The notes under the pieces are model-generated. The model saw nothing but the letters and a program-made list of their open reading frames with translations. It was not told where the DNA came from and made no database searches. A stretch of 64,000 nucleotides of DNA from Lantana camara (Eukaryota; Streptophyta; Magnoliopsida; Lamiales; Verbenaceae). The number at the start of each line of letters is the position of its first letter. Positions within the stretch are counted from its first letter, which is position 1. Below are positions 22,908-34,534 of this stretch, in pieces. The position numbers and the translations under genes were made by a program. The stretch lies in NCBI GenBank assembly GCA_037501455.1, contig CM074856.1, positions 14,281,001 to 14,345,000 on the forward strand, given 5' to 3'.

Positions 22908-24569
22908 TGACAGGTGTCGAATCCGTCAAAAATAAATGTAAAACCTATTCAACGACTAAACACAGAGTATATTGCAAACAGGGTCGATCCACAGGGACTG
23001 GTTGATTTATTTCTAACAATTTCAAGAAATTCACGAAAATGAATAATTAAAAGGGGGGTTTTTAGAATTATTCTAACTAAAGTATGCGATTAAAATAAAT
23101 AACAAGAATTAAATAGCTAACTAAAACTAAACAAGTAAGATCACGTAGGGTTAAATCAATCAAAGGGAAAATTACCTAGCCAGGGATATTCGATTCGAAT
23201 TGTTATATTGATCATTGACTCAAAGATGAATTCAAGTTATTCAGACAGATTGGCTATAGTTGATAGAGACACTCGACTCAACCTCGTTTTTACTTAATTT
23301 ATCGGATAACCTAGAGACACTCGACAGTTATCTTCCCTAACAAATTCACAACCCCTAGAGACACTCGACAGGATTTAATGAATTCGCAGCATTAAGAACC
23401 ATAAAAACACCAATCCTAATTAACCAAGTCGTGACACACGCAAGATTTAAATTAGATTATCAAATCCCTTAGTGAACGAGGAATTCTATCGCTAAAACCC
23501 TGTCACTAATTTACCACAATTTATCAATCAACTTTACATACACTTCAAGCATCATGATTGACAATATGCAAATAAATCTACCTAGATGGTCGTGCACTAC
23601 CACTAAATAAATCAATCACAATAAACGCGAAACACGGAGATAAGATAAATGCCTAAATAAACATGAATTAATAAAAACGTTTAGGTCTCACAATATCCAA
23701 ATCGAATCTATAATCCCTAGCTAGATAATTAAAAACTTAGCTACTAAAATCCATAAAAACAATAGAGAAATTCTTTAACATAAATAAACTAAATTATCTA
23801 AAGAAGAAAGAAATTAAAAACAAGAAAAACTCCCGAAGTCGCTTCGTGTTGCTCGCGTCTCCGCTCCCCAAAGCTGCTCCCAAGCTTTTAGGAAAATGCC
23901 TACCTACTGCCATGCGTGTATATATATCAGTTCCTAAGTTCCGAATCCTTATGAAAGCAGGAGTATAATTCTTGCTCTCCAAGAATTAATCACACAATTG
24001 GGCCATTCTAATTAAATGTCCAACAACTTGCTCGGCCCATCGCTAGGTAATTGAACTTCTCCCATTGAATCTACGTGAGCAGCCATAAATTGAAGACCCT
24101 ATCAATTAACTAATTCAATGCTTCCAAGTCCTCATGCATGCACGTCCCAATTAGCTTATTCAATTTAATAAAATCCATGGCCCAAACAAAGTTAAATGGG
24201 CTTCTTATATGTCATGTGCACGGACCACAAATAATTCCAAGGAAGTGGCAGCCCATTAACCATTAAAACACTCCAATGTGGATTTAATTAAAACAACCCA
24301 CAATGCATCTAATTAAAACAGGTCAGCCATCATCATGCAAGCATCTCAAATTAAATTCTTCTTCAATTCCTCTAAATTTCCCACTCTGCAAGTCGGCAAA
24401 ATTGTGCGTGACTTTCTCCATAAAAACGATCAATTTCGTTGTACTTTCGTATTCAAGGCCCGATTCTACAATAAAACAACAAAGTATCAATTTCTTTCAA
24501 GATATTATCAATTAAAGCATAATTCGGAGTCTAATTCCATTATTAAAATGGCAAATTAGCGAGTTATCA
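22908..24569 (-). repeat. Element 2 LTR, 5' copy in element orientation
   Basis: 1662 bp, the same length as its partner and the same internal motifs. As the 5' LTR (minus orientation) it should drive transcription toward gag from the TATA-like stretch near 23920. Confidence 0.95.
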
Positions 24570-24574
24570 ATTGC

Positions 24575-25192
24575 TCTTCGAGATTTGAAAATTTTGGTCA
24601 TTCTTCACCAAATCAACCCGAATGTTTAGACTTTAGAGATGAGATTCTAAATTTCCCGACATGACTCTTTCTTTTTATTTTTTCTTGTTTTTGCATATAA
24701 AATATTTTTTAAAAATTAATATATATTATTTTTTAATTTTTATGTCTGATATTTTTTTAATTAAATTCAAATATTAAAATATATACATTCATATATGAAA
24801 TAATTAGATTTTATAAAATATATTAGTTTATGTTTTTTATTTTATTTATTTTTTATATAAATGTAATAATATATATATATGCTGACTATATTATTACAGT
24901 TGGAAAATTTTTATTAAAAATATTACATTTAACCCCATATTAGTATAGTTAATTACAGTTAACCCCCAATGGTAATATTAGAATAAAAAAAATTGACCAA
25001 AGTCAACGGAGGGTATTTTGAGGTTTTCAATCAAATTTTTGCTGACGTCAGCAATTTTCAAACGAAATGGGGGTTAAGTGTAATTACTTATTTCTTGAAG
25101 GGTAGTATCTGTAATTTAATCTAAAAATGGTGGTGAATTGTAATTACCCCATCTAATTTGGGGGTTAGGTGTAAATTGTAATTAACCCATAA
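24575..25192. repeat. AT-rich spacer with MITE-like repeat Z, copy 2
   Basis: 24575-24884 shows nothing but AT-rich DNA. 24885-25192 is the reverse complement of 4164-4500: it ends with GGTGTAAATTGTAATTAACCC and holds the same perfect 16-bp palindrome TTGCTGACGTCAGCAA at 25039-25054. The two copies differ by scattered substitutions, so they are older than the retrotransposons between them. Confidence 0.65.
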
Positions 25193-25942
25193 TATTATGC
25201 TTGATACGTAAAATTAAATTTTTTGAATGGTTACATTTAATTTCTTGGTTCGATTCACACACTGTTCACTACAATTCATAAGGTTTTACCAAAAATTTGA
25301 TACTCATGGAACGAGATTACATTTGACCAAGTTGAGTGAATTATTTTTTATATCAAATATCATATACAATTTTACAAAATTCTATTTCATATATCAAAAT
25401 TTTCTCATGGTATATATATGTGTATATATATATATTAACAAATGCTGGTTTTTAAAAATTATAAATTTGTAACGTTAGGTAGGATAGGTCCAGAGACGGA
25501 GCCAGGATCTAAGATGGGGGCTGGGGGAGGGGGACGAAAATTAAAATATACAAAATTAAGGGGGCGAAATTTTAATTTTGGGGGGCGAAATTATAAAATT
25601 TGAAAATATATATACAAATTAAAAAAAAAAAACAAAATTTAGGGGGGTGTCACACGTTGAGATGATATAATTAAAGAAAAATAAATAAAGGAGGATGAAT
25701 AATTGAATATAGATGTGAATTATTTGAACATTAGCACGAGGGACATGCATGACCCACAACTACACGTACGTACATATACTCTCGAAATTTGTTGGATTTT
25801 ATTGCCACAACAGAGTAATATTAAATTAGAAATATACAAATTATTATATTAAGAAAAGGAAAGGTTAGTAATAAAGTTTTCGATCATATATGTTAATGTT
25901 ATGCTCGTTTCAATTAAAATGGTAAAAGAATCTGAAACCCCC

Positions 25943-25973
<31 letters not shown>

Positions 25974-26140
25974 AAAAATCTTTTTTATGTTGGAAAACCA
26001 AAAAAAAAAAAAAAAGAAAAAAAATGATTAAGAGGAAGGAACGTCAAAAGGTTGAAGAAAAGGAAACAGACAATTGCCCATGCAACCGATGTGGGACAAG
26101 TCCCATACCTTGCAATTGGTCCAGGGTCATGACAATCGAC
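25193..26140. repeat. AT-rich spacer with a fragment of an unknown repeat and homopolymer runs
   Basis: About 25490-25645 ('AGAGACGGAGCCAGGATCTA' followed by G-rich 'GGGGGCGAAATT' segments) resembles the GC-rich end of a common plant interspersed repeat, but its limits cannot be set. A run of 26 C (25938-25963) is followed directly by 15 A. The only frame here is formed by these runs and is not a gene. Confidence 0.45.
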
Positions 26141-26381
26141 CCCCCTTAAGGGCCAACGTCCTCGTTGGTCACGGCTACGTTGGTCACGGCCACGTTGGTC
26201 ACGGCTAGCTCCTCTAGGCCATCACTCCGTGGGCCACCACTCCGAGCCGGCTCTGATACCAATTGTTATAGACCAAACAGGAGAGCCCATCCCAAAAGAC
26301 TAGTCTGAAAGGAGAGAGAGCCTATTTGGCCTATAAACCCCACATCAATTGCCCATACAACCGGACGAAGGAAATGTAACA
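26070..26381 (-). mobile_element. TRIM-like remnant with tRNA-Met primer site
   Basis: A 118-bp LTR-like block (26264-26381) starts TGTTATAG and ends TGTAACA. Next to it on the minus strand is TGGTATCAGAGCCGG (26247-26261), the initiator tRNA-Met primer site of copia and TRIM elements. A degenerate matching LTR piece ('AATTGCCCATGCAACC') lies near 26073, preceded by a C-run that reads as a purine tract on the minus strand. The internal part is only about 110 bp and non-coding. The target duplication was not resolved. Confidence 0.5.
26163..26207. repeat. Three tandem 15-bp repeats
   Basis: CGTTGGTCACGGCTA is repeated three times head to tail (26163, 26178, 26193); the middle copy has C for T and the third is followed by GCTCC. 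It lies inside the TRIM-like element described next. Confidence 0.85.
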
Positions 26382-28012
26382 TGCCTGCAGCTAATTTACT
26401 GTGTCGAATCCAATCCTTTGAGATTCTTGTATTATATTGTGATATATATATTTTTTTTTAATCGTGATATCTACATATATTTTCTCTCATCATTTTGTGA
26501 ATTAGCATGCACTTTTTGAACCTTGTTCTAATTACATTAGGGCGTACATAATTGACAATAATAATTAGTGGAGTTGTAAAGTATGGAGCAATTAACCACA
26601 AGATTTACAACTACGTCATCTACCTAGAGATGGATCATCTGCTAATTTCTTGGGATACCCCCTTTTTAGTTTTTACTATTGTTATATGAATTAAGGTGGA
26701 GTTTGGTCAGTGATAATTAATGCTATGTATATCTATGAAGAAGCAATAATTGTGTGTACTCTTTTCTTCTACTCTAAAGTCGTACCTTTTATAGTGGGAT
26801 ATTATAAGGTGGTTATTTATATTTAACTATCCTATAATTAAATTTAATTATAATATAATTTATTTAAATTGAAAAATTATATTTTAATCCCTAAATCTTA
26901 TTTGGTTTGAGAGTTCTAACGGAATTTGTAAAATTATAGGACCAAAATTACAAATATAAACAAAACAATTCTTATAAATTATGAATTTAATCATATATAA
27001 TTATTTTTATTATAATATTACCAATATTGATGAGTTTTTCTCATCTTCACCAAACCGAAGAAAAAGAATTGCCCAAAACCCCCCATTTGGGAAAATGCAT
27101 ATCTATGAAGAAAATAGGGAGTTGAAACAATCAATTTTTATCTATTCATTTTGGTTGTATAGATTAAATTAACACCCGCAAGAAGTGGACATTTAGATAT
27201 ATTATTCTCGATTTATCTTATCTTCTCTCATTTATATCTTTTTTTCCTTTCGTGACCACCTATGAAGAACCCATATGACTTCAAATTTACCCATATAATA
27301 TCAGCAACCAAAATTGACTCGTGTCCCCGAGATTTCAAACCCATACTTCTCTTGGTTTTCCCTTAACCATGTTAATAATTCTTTGTAGACTATAAATAAA
27401 TAAATTGATTAAAACAGGTAATTAATTCAATTAAATGTAACATTGATTCATACCCATACCAGTTAAAATAATGTAAGAAGTGGGAAGAAGACAAACATCA
27501 ATACACAGAGTGGCACCATCCACCCACACCCACACCCACACCCACATCCACATCCACATCCTAAAGCCATTGCTATTTTTCATACAAATTTCAGTAATCC
27601 TCTGCGTTTGCGACACATTTTTCCTCAGAAAACACAAAGATGCTTTCTTTTTTCTTACTAAATCATTGTTAGTTTTGTTTATGTCTGTTGACACTGTGTA
27701 AGATTGTGCACTGTTTCTCCACTATTGTAAAAGAACAACATTCATTCTTCCCCCACTGATAGTCGATAGACTCCTGAAACCCAGAGTTTTCACAATATTT
27801 CTGGGGTTTTCCTTCAACCTACACTCAACACAATATCAGATTTTCTTATCGCAGAAATCTGGCTCAATATTTCGCATAGTGGTTTGCCTGAGTTGAAATC
27901 TGGATATCTTCTCGGGGTTTGGCCCTTCTTCCCTTTTGTGGGTGTGTTCATTCATGTGAAAGATTTGGTTTTGAAAGCTGAAACCTTCAATTTGCTTAGT
28001 GGGAAGTTGAGG
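26382..28012 (+). other. Spacer and 5' region of the GAUT gene
   Basis: 26382-27380 is AT-rich with no gene. TATA-like CTATAAATAAATA near 27390 could serve the GAUT gene; this would give an untranslated leader of up to about 590 nt containing a (CCCACA)n stretch at 27519-27561. The leader may contain an intron; no decisive signal was seen. Confidence 0.4.
27519..27561. repeat. (CCCACA)n / (CATCCA)n microsatellite
   Basis: Six-base repeat units CCCACA then CCACAT in perfect register, about 43 bp, in the probable leader or promoter of the GAUT gene. Confidence 0.85.
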
Positions 28013-31000
28013 ATGAGGATAAAGCTTAGAAAGTCGGTGCTTTTCCTGCTGTCGGTGACGGTTCTCGCCCCTATTGTTCTCTACACCGACGTACTTGGAG
28101 CGTATTTCACTTCCTCTTCCTGTAATGTTCTCTCTTCCTCTTGCCTTCATTCTTCAGACCTATTTACTTTTCGTTGTCTCTTTGAAGGGGTAAGGTATAT
28201 GTGTCGGTTGTATTGGGTAATCTCCATTCCGTTATTGATTGATTTCGTGTTTTTCTTTCTGTTTTTGCAGCCAAGAATGAATTTTTGGAAGATGTTTCTA
28301 CTTTTGTAAGTCTTTGTTAATTATCGTTTCTTACTTGATAAATTCGATTATTTTGAAGAAATAGTGGTTTTGAATTAGTGGGTTCTTTTGATGTAGACAT
28401 TAACAAATGAAGTCAGGCCATTAAACGTTCTACCTCAGGTATGGGTTTGTTGAATTGCTCTCTTTTCCTTCTTGGCCTCTGTTGTTTTATGGAATTTTGG
28501 ATCTTTGTTGTACTGATATGCTGTAATTACGGTTCTAACTGATAGGAGTCATCTGCCACATTGAAAGAACCATTGGGCATAGTTTATTCAGAAAATTCGA
28601 CCGAATCGAGTTCGGATGACTCTAATTCTTCAGCCAGAGAAAATGCTCGCATTACCAGACAACTCACTGAAGGTGTTTAATCACTTCATTTTCTTTAGGT
28701 TTTAGAAACTAAATTCGATTCTGGGTTATGATTTGTTCAACTTACTGAATTAATGACAGAATTGGCAGGAGATGGGGTTTCAAATTCATCCACTTTGAGA
28801 AGTAGTGGTGGGGATAACCAGTCATTGGATGAGAATCCCATAAGACAGGTGACTGAGAAGGTAAATTCAAAGGAAACTGAACTGACTGGGAATATGAGAA
28901 GCAGGGCTGAACAAAATGATGTGAAGAAAGAAATTAGTTCGCAACAATTGAAGGGCACGTCCGAGAATGTGTTGGATAAAAGGGCAAGACAGGTATATAC
29001 CTTTTTTTTCGTCCTCGAAGACAGGTATATATACTGTTAGACAAAAACTGACATTTATATTTTTATGTTTTATTTTAATTTTTTTCGCATATGTTTCTTT
29101 CAGGAACCAAAGCATCAGCTACGCTCTTCCCCAACCTCTAGAAGAGGTATGTCAAGGGAACAAACTGGGACAGAGAAACAGAACAAACCAACAGAATTGC
29201 CTGATGCTCGTATTCGTCAGCTTAAGGACCAGATGATTCAAGCAAAGGTTTATCTTTCTATATCATCCACTCGAAACAATCCTCACTTCGTAAGGGAGCT
29301 CCGGTTGCGTATGAAAGAAGTTCAACGAGCACTTGGAGGTGCCACCAAAGATTCTGAGCTGCCAAGAAAGTTAGTCTTGTCATTCAACATAACATTTACA
29401 ATAATTGCACTAACTTATCCTGAGGTTTGGCCTAATTACACTAACTTCCCTAACTTTCCTAACTTCCCTTGAGGTTTGAGAAATTTCAGAAAACTTCTTC
29501 AGTAAACCCTGAGCTTTGGCCTAACACATGCTATTATAGTCATGAATTTAAAGTCAAATATTGCCTAGTAAGTGCCAATGGCAAGATAGGGTATTCATAG
29601 AAAATAAAAAGTGGAGATGATGTCATCAAAATTTTATTGATCAAGATGTAAATAATATAAATTCTTTGATTGGAGAAGTTCTTGTAATTTCAAATCTCTG
29701 GGGATGTTTATGTAATTAAGTCAACCCTCAGGGTATGTCCGAATTGATTTCTTGATTGGAGAAGTTCTTGTATGAATGAAATTCAACGAGCACTTGTATT
29801 GTATCATTGTAATTATCCCTGACATTTCACAGTTATTGCCTTCGAGAAGATTTCAGAAAAATTTTGTGAAACTTTAATTGATCTTGTTTTTATTTGGCTG
29901 TGCAGTGCTTTGGATAGGTTGAGAGCAATGGACCAAACACTGTTGAAGGGAAGAGAAATACAAGATAATTGTGCTGCTGTTGCAAAGAAACTCCGTGCGA
30001 TGCTTCAATCAGCTGAGGAGCAGGTCCGAGTGCAGAAGAAGCAAGCCTTGTTTTTAACGCACTTAACTGCCAAAACAATGCCGAAAGGACTTCATTGTCT
30101 TCCTCTGCGCCTTACAACGGAGTATTTCATGTTGAACTCATCTCAACAGCATTTCCCCAACAAGGAAAACCTAGATGATCCCAAGCTACACCACTATGCC
30201 TTGTTTTCAGACAACGTATTGGCAGCTGCAGTTGTTGTGAACTCAACAATTACCCATGCAAAGGTGAAAAAAATCCCTCCTTTTTTAAAAAGTATGATAT
30301 AATGTTTATTAACAATAATAATAATGTTAGAAATTTTTGTTATGAACAGGATCCTTCAAAGCATGTGTTCCATGTTGTAACTGATAGGCTAAACTATGCT
30401 GCAATGAAGATGTGGTTTATAGCAAATCCTCCAGGCAAAGCAACGATAAAGGTTCAGAATGTGGAGGAATTCACATGGTTAAACTCGAGCTACAGCCCGG
30501 TTCTTAGGCAGTTGGGCTCTCCTTCCATGATTGATTATTACTTCAAGAATCGCCGTGCTGAGTCTGATTCCAACTTCAAATATAGAAATCCAAAGTACCT
30601 GTCCATCATGAATCATCTCCGCTTTTATCTACCTGAAATCTTCCCAAAGCTGAACAAGGTTTTGTTCTTAGATGATGATATTGTTGTCCGGAAGGACCTC
30701 ACCGGCCTCTGGTCTCTTGATCTAAAGGGAAAAGTCATTGGAGTTGTTGAAACTTGTGGAGAAAACTTTCATCGTTTTGACCGTTACTTGAATTTTTCAA
30801 ATCCTCTAATTTCTCAGAATTTTAGTCCCAGAGCTTGTGGTTGGGCGTTTGGGATGAATGTCTTTGATTTGGATGAATGGAGGAAGCAAAATATTACACA
30901 AGTATACCACAAATGGCAGAACTTGGTAAGTTTATGTTGATATCTATATTTTGGGATAATTACTCTGGCATATCCTGAGGTTTAACCAAATTCCGCAAAT

Positions 31001-31637
31001 TTCCCGAACTTCCCCTGAGGTTTGAAAAATTACAAAAACTTCCCCTGATGAACCACCTTAAGGTTTGGCCAAGACATGCAATTATTGCCGTGAATTGGAA
31101 GTCAAATATTGACCGGTAAGTGTCAAGTGCAAAATAGAATATTCATGAAAAATGCAAGAAGGTGTCATCATGAATCATCGATCAATCCACTTGCAATATG
31201 ATTCTTTGATATAAGAAGTTTTTGTAGTGTCTCGAACCTCACAGGAAATTGAGGGAAAGTTTGTGTAATTAGGTCAAACCTGAGGGTGTGTTAGTGTCAT
31301 TATCCTTATATTTCTCATTTTGGACGTATATTGAAGGCAATTTTCCCATGTCCTTTTTCAGAATCATGACAGACAGCTATGGAAATTAGGGACTTTGCCA
31401 CCCGGCTTGATAACGTTCTGGAACCAAACCTATGCTCTTGACAAATCATGGCATGTGTTGGGACTTGGATATAATCCAAATGTACCTCAAAAGGATATAG
31501 ATCGTGCAGCAGTTGTACATTATAATGGCAACCTGAAACCGTGGCTCGAAATAGGCATACCAAAGTTCAGAAACTATTGGGCCAAGTTTGTGGATTATGA
31601 TCAATCATACTTGCGCGAATGCAACATCACTCCTTGA
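28013..31637 (+). CDS. GAUT4: Galacturonosyltransferase, GT8 family (GAUT3/GAUT4-type), 9 coding exons
   Basis: Golgi type II membrane enzyme family that adds galacturonic acid from UDP-GalA to growing homogalacturonan (pectin). Exons: 28013-28121, 28271-28305, 28397-28438, 28546-28672, 28760-28992, 29104-29369, 29906-30263, 30350-30925, 31362-31637. All junctions are GT-AG and the phases add up to 673 residues. The ATG is followed by a basic stretch (RIKLRK) and a hydrophobic anchor (about residues 8-27). A variable Ser/Glu-rich stem with coiled-coil potential reaches residue 200. The GT8 domain holds 'LPLRLTTEYF', the metal-binding DDD in 'VLFLDDDIVVRKDL', 'RACGWAFGMNVFDLDEW' and the C-terminal HYNGNLKPW motif. 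It resembles Arabidopsis GAUT4 throughout the catalytic part; its longer stem is nearer to GAUT3 in length, so the exact orthologue is uncertain. Introns 6 and 8 carry MITEs. Confidence 0.93.
29399..29820. mobile_element. MITE family W, copy 1, in GAUT intron 6
   Basis: Left end 'AATTGCACTAACTTATCCTGAGG' type (read in parts), right end TGTAATTATCCC; these are inverted relatives of the GGGATAATTACACT terminus of copies 2 and 3. Internal landmarks 'CTATTATAGTCATGAATTT' and 'TTTGATTGGAGAAG' are shared. This copy is longer because an internal block is duplicated near its right end. Confidence 0.7.
30953..31305. mobile_element. MITE family W, copy 2, in GAUT intron 8
   Basis: 353 bp. Left end GGGATAATTACTCTGG, right end TAGTGTCATTATCC, so the termini are inverted repeats. 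Flanks CTATATTTT and TTATATTTC match at 7 of 9 positions, which would fit a decayed 9-bp Mutator-type target duplication. Confidence 0.7.
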
Positions 31638-33262
31638 ACGCCGTTCATTGCAGGTCTGCGAGGTTCACTGAATGTGGTTACTTTTCAGAGTGAGAGCACA
31701 AACTATTTAGTCATATGTATATCTTAGTGTAGCATCATAAGTTAGATGTGTGATTGTTCGTATTTATATTCTTCGGTCTCAAGTTTAGCGGAGCTGCCGA
31801 CATCATGTGTATTTGTAAATGTGTCGCCACAAACATATATTCTTTCTTTGATTCAGTTTTTGTTTATTGAGAATGTAACAGAACTTGATGACCCGGAAGA
31901 GATCTTCTACTTGCCTTTGGGTTTTGGTGTTCAATGCTGATCTCGCAAAGATTGAAATGTCCATTTTTTATGTTATATTACCTCCAATGAGATTCGAACT
32001 CTCGACCGATCTATTTTTATGCTCGTCAACTCTTTGTTCAAGGTTTGGATTCGGTAGGGATTGAAGTTTGAAACCATCAAGTGGGTTTCCTAGGGTAAGG
32101 TGGTAATAAACGGACTAACTGAATACATGTTATTTGACATTAGGTTGTTTGTATGTTTTTAGTTTAATATGATACGATAAAATGATATTTGAAATGTTTT
32201 TAAGTGAGAGTTGGTTTTTTTTTTTTTAAAGTGAGAGTTGGTTTTTATTAGAAAATATAAAATAAAAATAAAAATTGAGCTAAGTTGGAAATTGAAAAGA
32301 GGCAAAGGAAATATATATTCGGGTAGGTTCTTCGTCTTCCTATCCTACCCGTACAAAAATGGGTACCATTTGAATTTATTGAAATTTATTAGGAGAGGGC
32401 TGAAAGTCTCCCATATTTTCAGTTTGGTCCTCGAACTTACTCCCCAAGCTTCTACTTCTATTCTTACTGCCTTGTCTCTCCTAGGGTTTTGGATCTCGAA
32501 GAGTGCGTACGCGATTTTCAGGTATCTTTCGATCTTCTCTCTTTAATCTTTAACTCTGTGGCTGAATGTGGTGTTGCATACTTGAATATATTGTTTTTGG
32601 AATGAAAACCTGTGATTTATGATCCAAAACGGACTTATTTTTCTATTTTCCGCCGGCAATAATCACGCCAATTAACGCCTTTCATGTATTCTTGTATGGA
32701 TTCTGAGTTTAAATTGTGAGTACGTGCATAATTTTTCATGTGGTTGTAAGTTGGAATTGCATCAGAAATCTGTTGCGCAGGTATTTTACTCGTTCAATTC
32801 TTCAGGAGATAGATGAATATGCGTTTTTTATTATGTAATTGAAGTACATTTCTGGAAAAATGTACTAATTTCTATTATGTAACAGAGGTTGTGTATGATT
32901 GATCGGATAAATTTAGATTGAATCTGTACATTTGGAGGAAGACAGAGAATGGATGCAGTAATTTGATATTGTACTTCACCCACCATAAAAATATTTATAT
33001 GTTTTCAGGACAGTTATGGCATCTCTCTAAAAATAATGAATCTGATTGTATAATCTAGAAGGGATCCCTCATCCCTGTGGGTAGTAATTATCAGAACAAT
33101 TGAACTTTTACAGTGAAATTTGGTGGAAAGTAAACCGGAAGCAATGAATATGTGAACATGTATATTTGCTGTTCTCGGCATATGAAAATTTTGGCCGTTT
33201 TGATAGTAATATCTGAATGATTTGGCTCTAAAATTGCGGGGTTAAATCTGAAGACCTTAACA
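31638..33262 (+). other. GAUT 3' region, spacer and RPN6 leader
   Basis: No additional gene. From about 32470 the sequence looks like the RPN6 leader: CTCCTAGGGTTTTGG, then a donor at 32520 (TTTTCAG|GTATCT). Candidate acceptors are TATGTTTTCAG (ending 33008) and CTTTTACAG (ending 33114), so a leader intron of about 490-595 bp is likely. A GTGAGAGTTGGTTTTT segment is duplicated around a T-run near 32205-32247. Confidence 0.5.
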
Positions 33263-34534
33263 ATGTCTTCGTCACATCCCCCTGCGACTACCGATTCACT
33301 TTTTCAGGCTGCTGAAGCAAAAACACCATCTGAGGCGATCTCTATCCTTTATCAGGTTCTTGAAGATCCTGCATCTTCTTCTGAAGCGTTACGGATAAAA
33401 GAACAGGCTATTACCAATCTCGCAGACCTTCTCAAACAAGAGGGCCGAGCAAGGGAGCTTCAAGACCTCCTAACCAAGTTGAGGCCATTCTTTTCCTTGA
33501 TCCCTAAGGCGAAAACTGCAAAAATTGTGAGATCAATTGTCGATGCAGTTGCTAAAATACCTGGAACATCCGATCTTCAGATTTCTCTTTGCAAGGAAAT
33601 TGTGCAATGGACACGTTCTGAAAAACGGACTTTTCTCCGGCAAAGAATTGAGGCAAGGCTTGCAGCTCTCTTGATGGACAGTCATGAATATTCTGAATCA
33701 TTGAATCTGCTGTCAGGTCTTATCAAAGAAGTCAGAAAATTAGACGACAAAATCCTGCTTGTGGAAATTGATTTGCTTGAGAGCAAACTTCATTTCTCTC
33801 TGAGAAATCTGCCCAAATCAAGGGCTGCACTTACTGCAGCAAGAACGGCAGCCAATGCCATATACGTACCTCCAGCTCAGCAGGGTACCATAGATTTGCA
33901 AAGTGGGATTCTCCATGCTGAAGAAAAGGACTACAAAACTGCTTACAGCTACTTTTTCGAAGCATTTGAGGCCTTTAATGCTCTCGAAGATCCCCAGGCC
34001 ACATACAGCCTCAAGTACATGTTGCTTTGCAAAATTATGGTGAACCAGGCTGATGATGTGGCGGGAATCATATCCTCACCTAAGGTGGGCTTGCAATATC
34101 AAGGGCCAGAACTCGATGCCATGAAAGCTATTGCTGATGCTCATTCAAAACGCTCTCTCAAGCTCTTTGAGACTGCTCTTCAGAACTATAAAACTCAGCT
34201 CGATGAAGATCCTATTGTCCATAGGCACCTTTCTTCCCTCTACGACACGCTGATGGAGCAGAACCTTTGCAAGTTGATCGAACCCTTTTCAAGAGTTGAA
34301 ACTGCACATATTGCAGAGCTGATTGAGTTGCCAGCTCAGCATGTGGAGAAGAAGTTGTCTCAGATGATTTTGGATAAGAAGTTTGCAGGGACATTAGACC
34401 AAGGGGCCGGTTGCCTGGTCATCTTCGATGATCCGAAGGCTGATTCCATCTATCAAGCAACCTTGGAGACCATTTCAAATATGGAAAAAGTTGTAGACAG
34501 CCTTTATGTAAGGTCTGCCAAGATAATGGCATGA
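33263..34534 (+). CDS. RPN6: 26S proteasome regulatory subunit RPN6 (PSMD11 homologue)
   Basis: Lid subunit of the 19S regulatory particle; it clamps the lid and base together and contacts the 20S core, so it is needed for assembly of the 26S proteasome in cytosol and nucleus. 423 residues in a single exon, close to the usual plant length of about 420. The N-terminal two thirds are the helical, TPR-like solenoid (for example 'SEAISILYQVLEDPASSSEALRIKEQAI', read in parts, and 'DDKILLVEIDLLESKLHFSL'). The PCI domain covers about residues 285-395, including 'LYDTLMEQNLCKLIEPFSRVE' in pieces and 'IAELIELPAQHVEKKLSQMILDKKFAGTLDQ' in pieces. A final helix ('SNMEKVVDSLYVRSAKIM') matches the lid helical-bundle tail. 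The start is the first ATG in frame and is followed by the typical MSSS. It is convergent with the AGPase gene, 513 bp between stop codons. Confidence 0.95.
   Translation: MSSSHPPATTDSLFQAAEAKTPSEAISILYQVLEDPASSSEALRIKEQAITNLADLLKQEGRARELQDLLTKLRPFFSLIPKAKTAKIVRSIVDAVAKIPGTSDLQISLCKEIVQWTRSEKRTFLRQRIEARLAALLMDSHEYSESLNLLSGLIKEVRKLDDKILLVEIDLLESKLHFSLRNLPKSRAALTAARTAANAIYVPPAQQGTIDLQSGILHAEEKDYKTAYSYFFEAFEAFNALEDPQATYSLKYMLLCKIMVNQADDVAGIISSPKVGLQYQGPELDAMKAIADAHSKRSLKLFETALQNYKTQLDEDPIVHRHLSSLYDTLMEQNLCKLIEPFSRVETAHIAELIELPAQHVEKKLSQMILDKKFAGTLDQGAGCLVIFDDPKADSIYQATLETISNMEKVVDSLYVRSAKIMA

Larger units (their letters stand above)
16903..24569 (-). mobile_element. Non-autonomous Athila-like LTR retrotransposon coding only for Gag-protease (element 2)
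   Basis: 7,667 bp with the perfect 5-bp target duplication ATTGC (16898-16902 and 24570-24574). LTRs are 1662 bp each, start TGACAGGTG and end AGTTATCA, and look almost identical (one difference noticed, at about 17908 versus 23913), so this is the youngest insertion seen here. The internal region of 4.3 kb carries a primer site, one long minus-strand frame for Gag and protease, then about 1.6 kb of non-coding DNA and a polypurine tract. There is no reverse transcriptase, RNase H or integrase, so enzymes must have come from another element. This fits the class known as terminal-repeat retrotransposons with a Gag domain (TR-GAG). Confidence 0.93.

Noticed and set aside
25901..26149. 82-codon frame with a poly-proline and poly-lysine run
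   Set aside because: It is a translation of a poly-C plus poly-A tract and has no other content.
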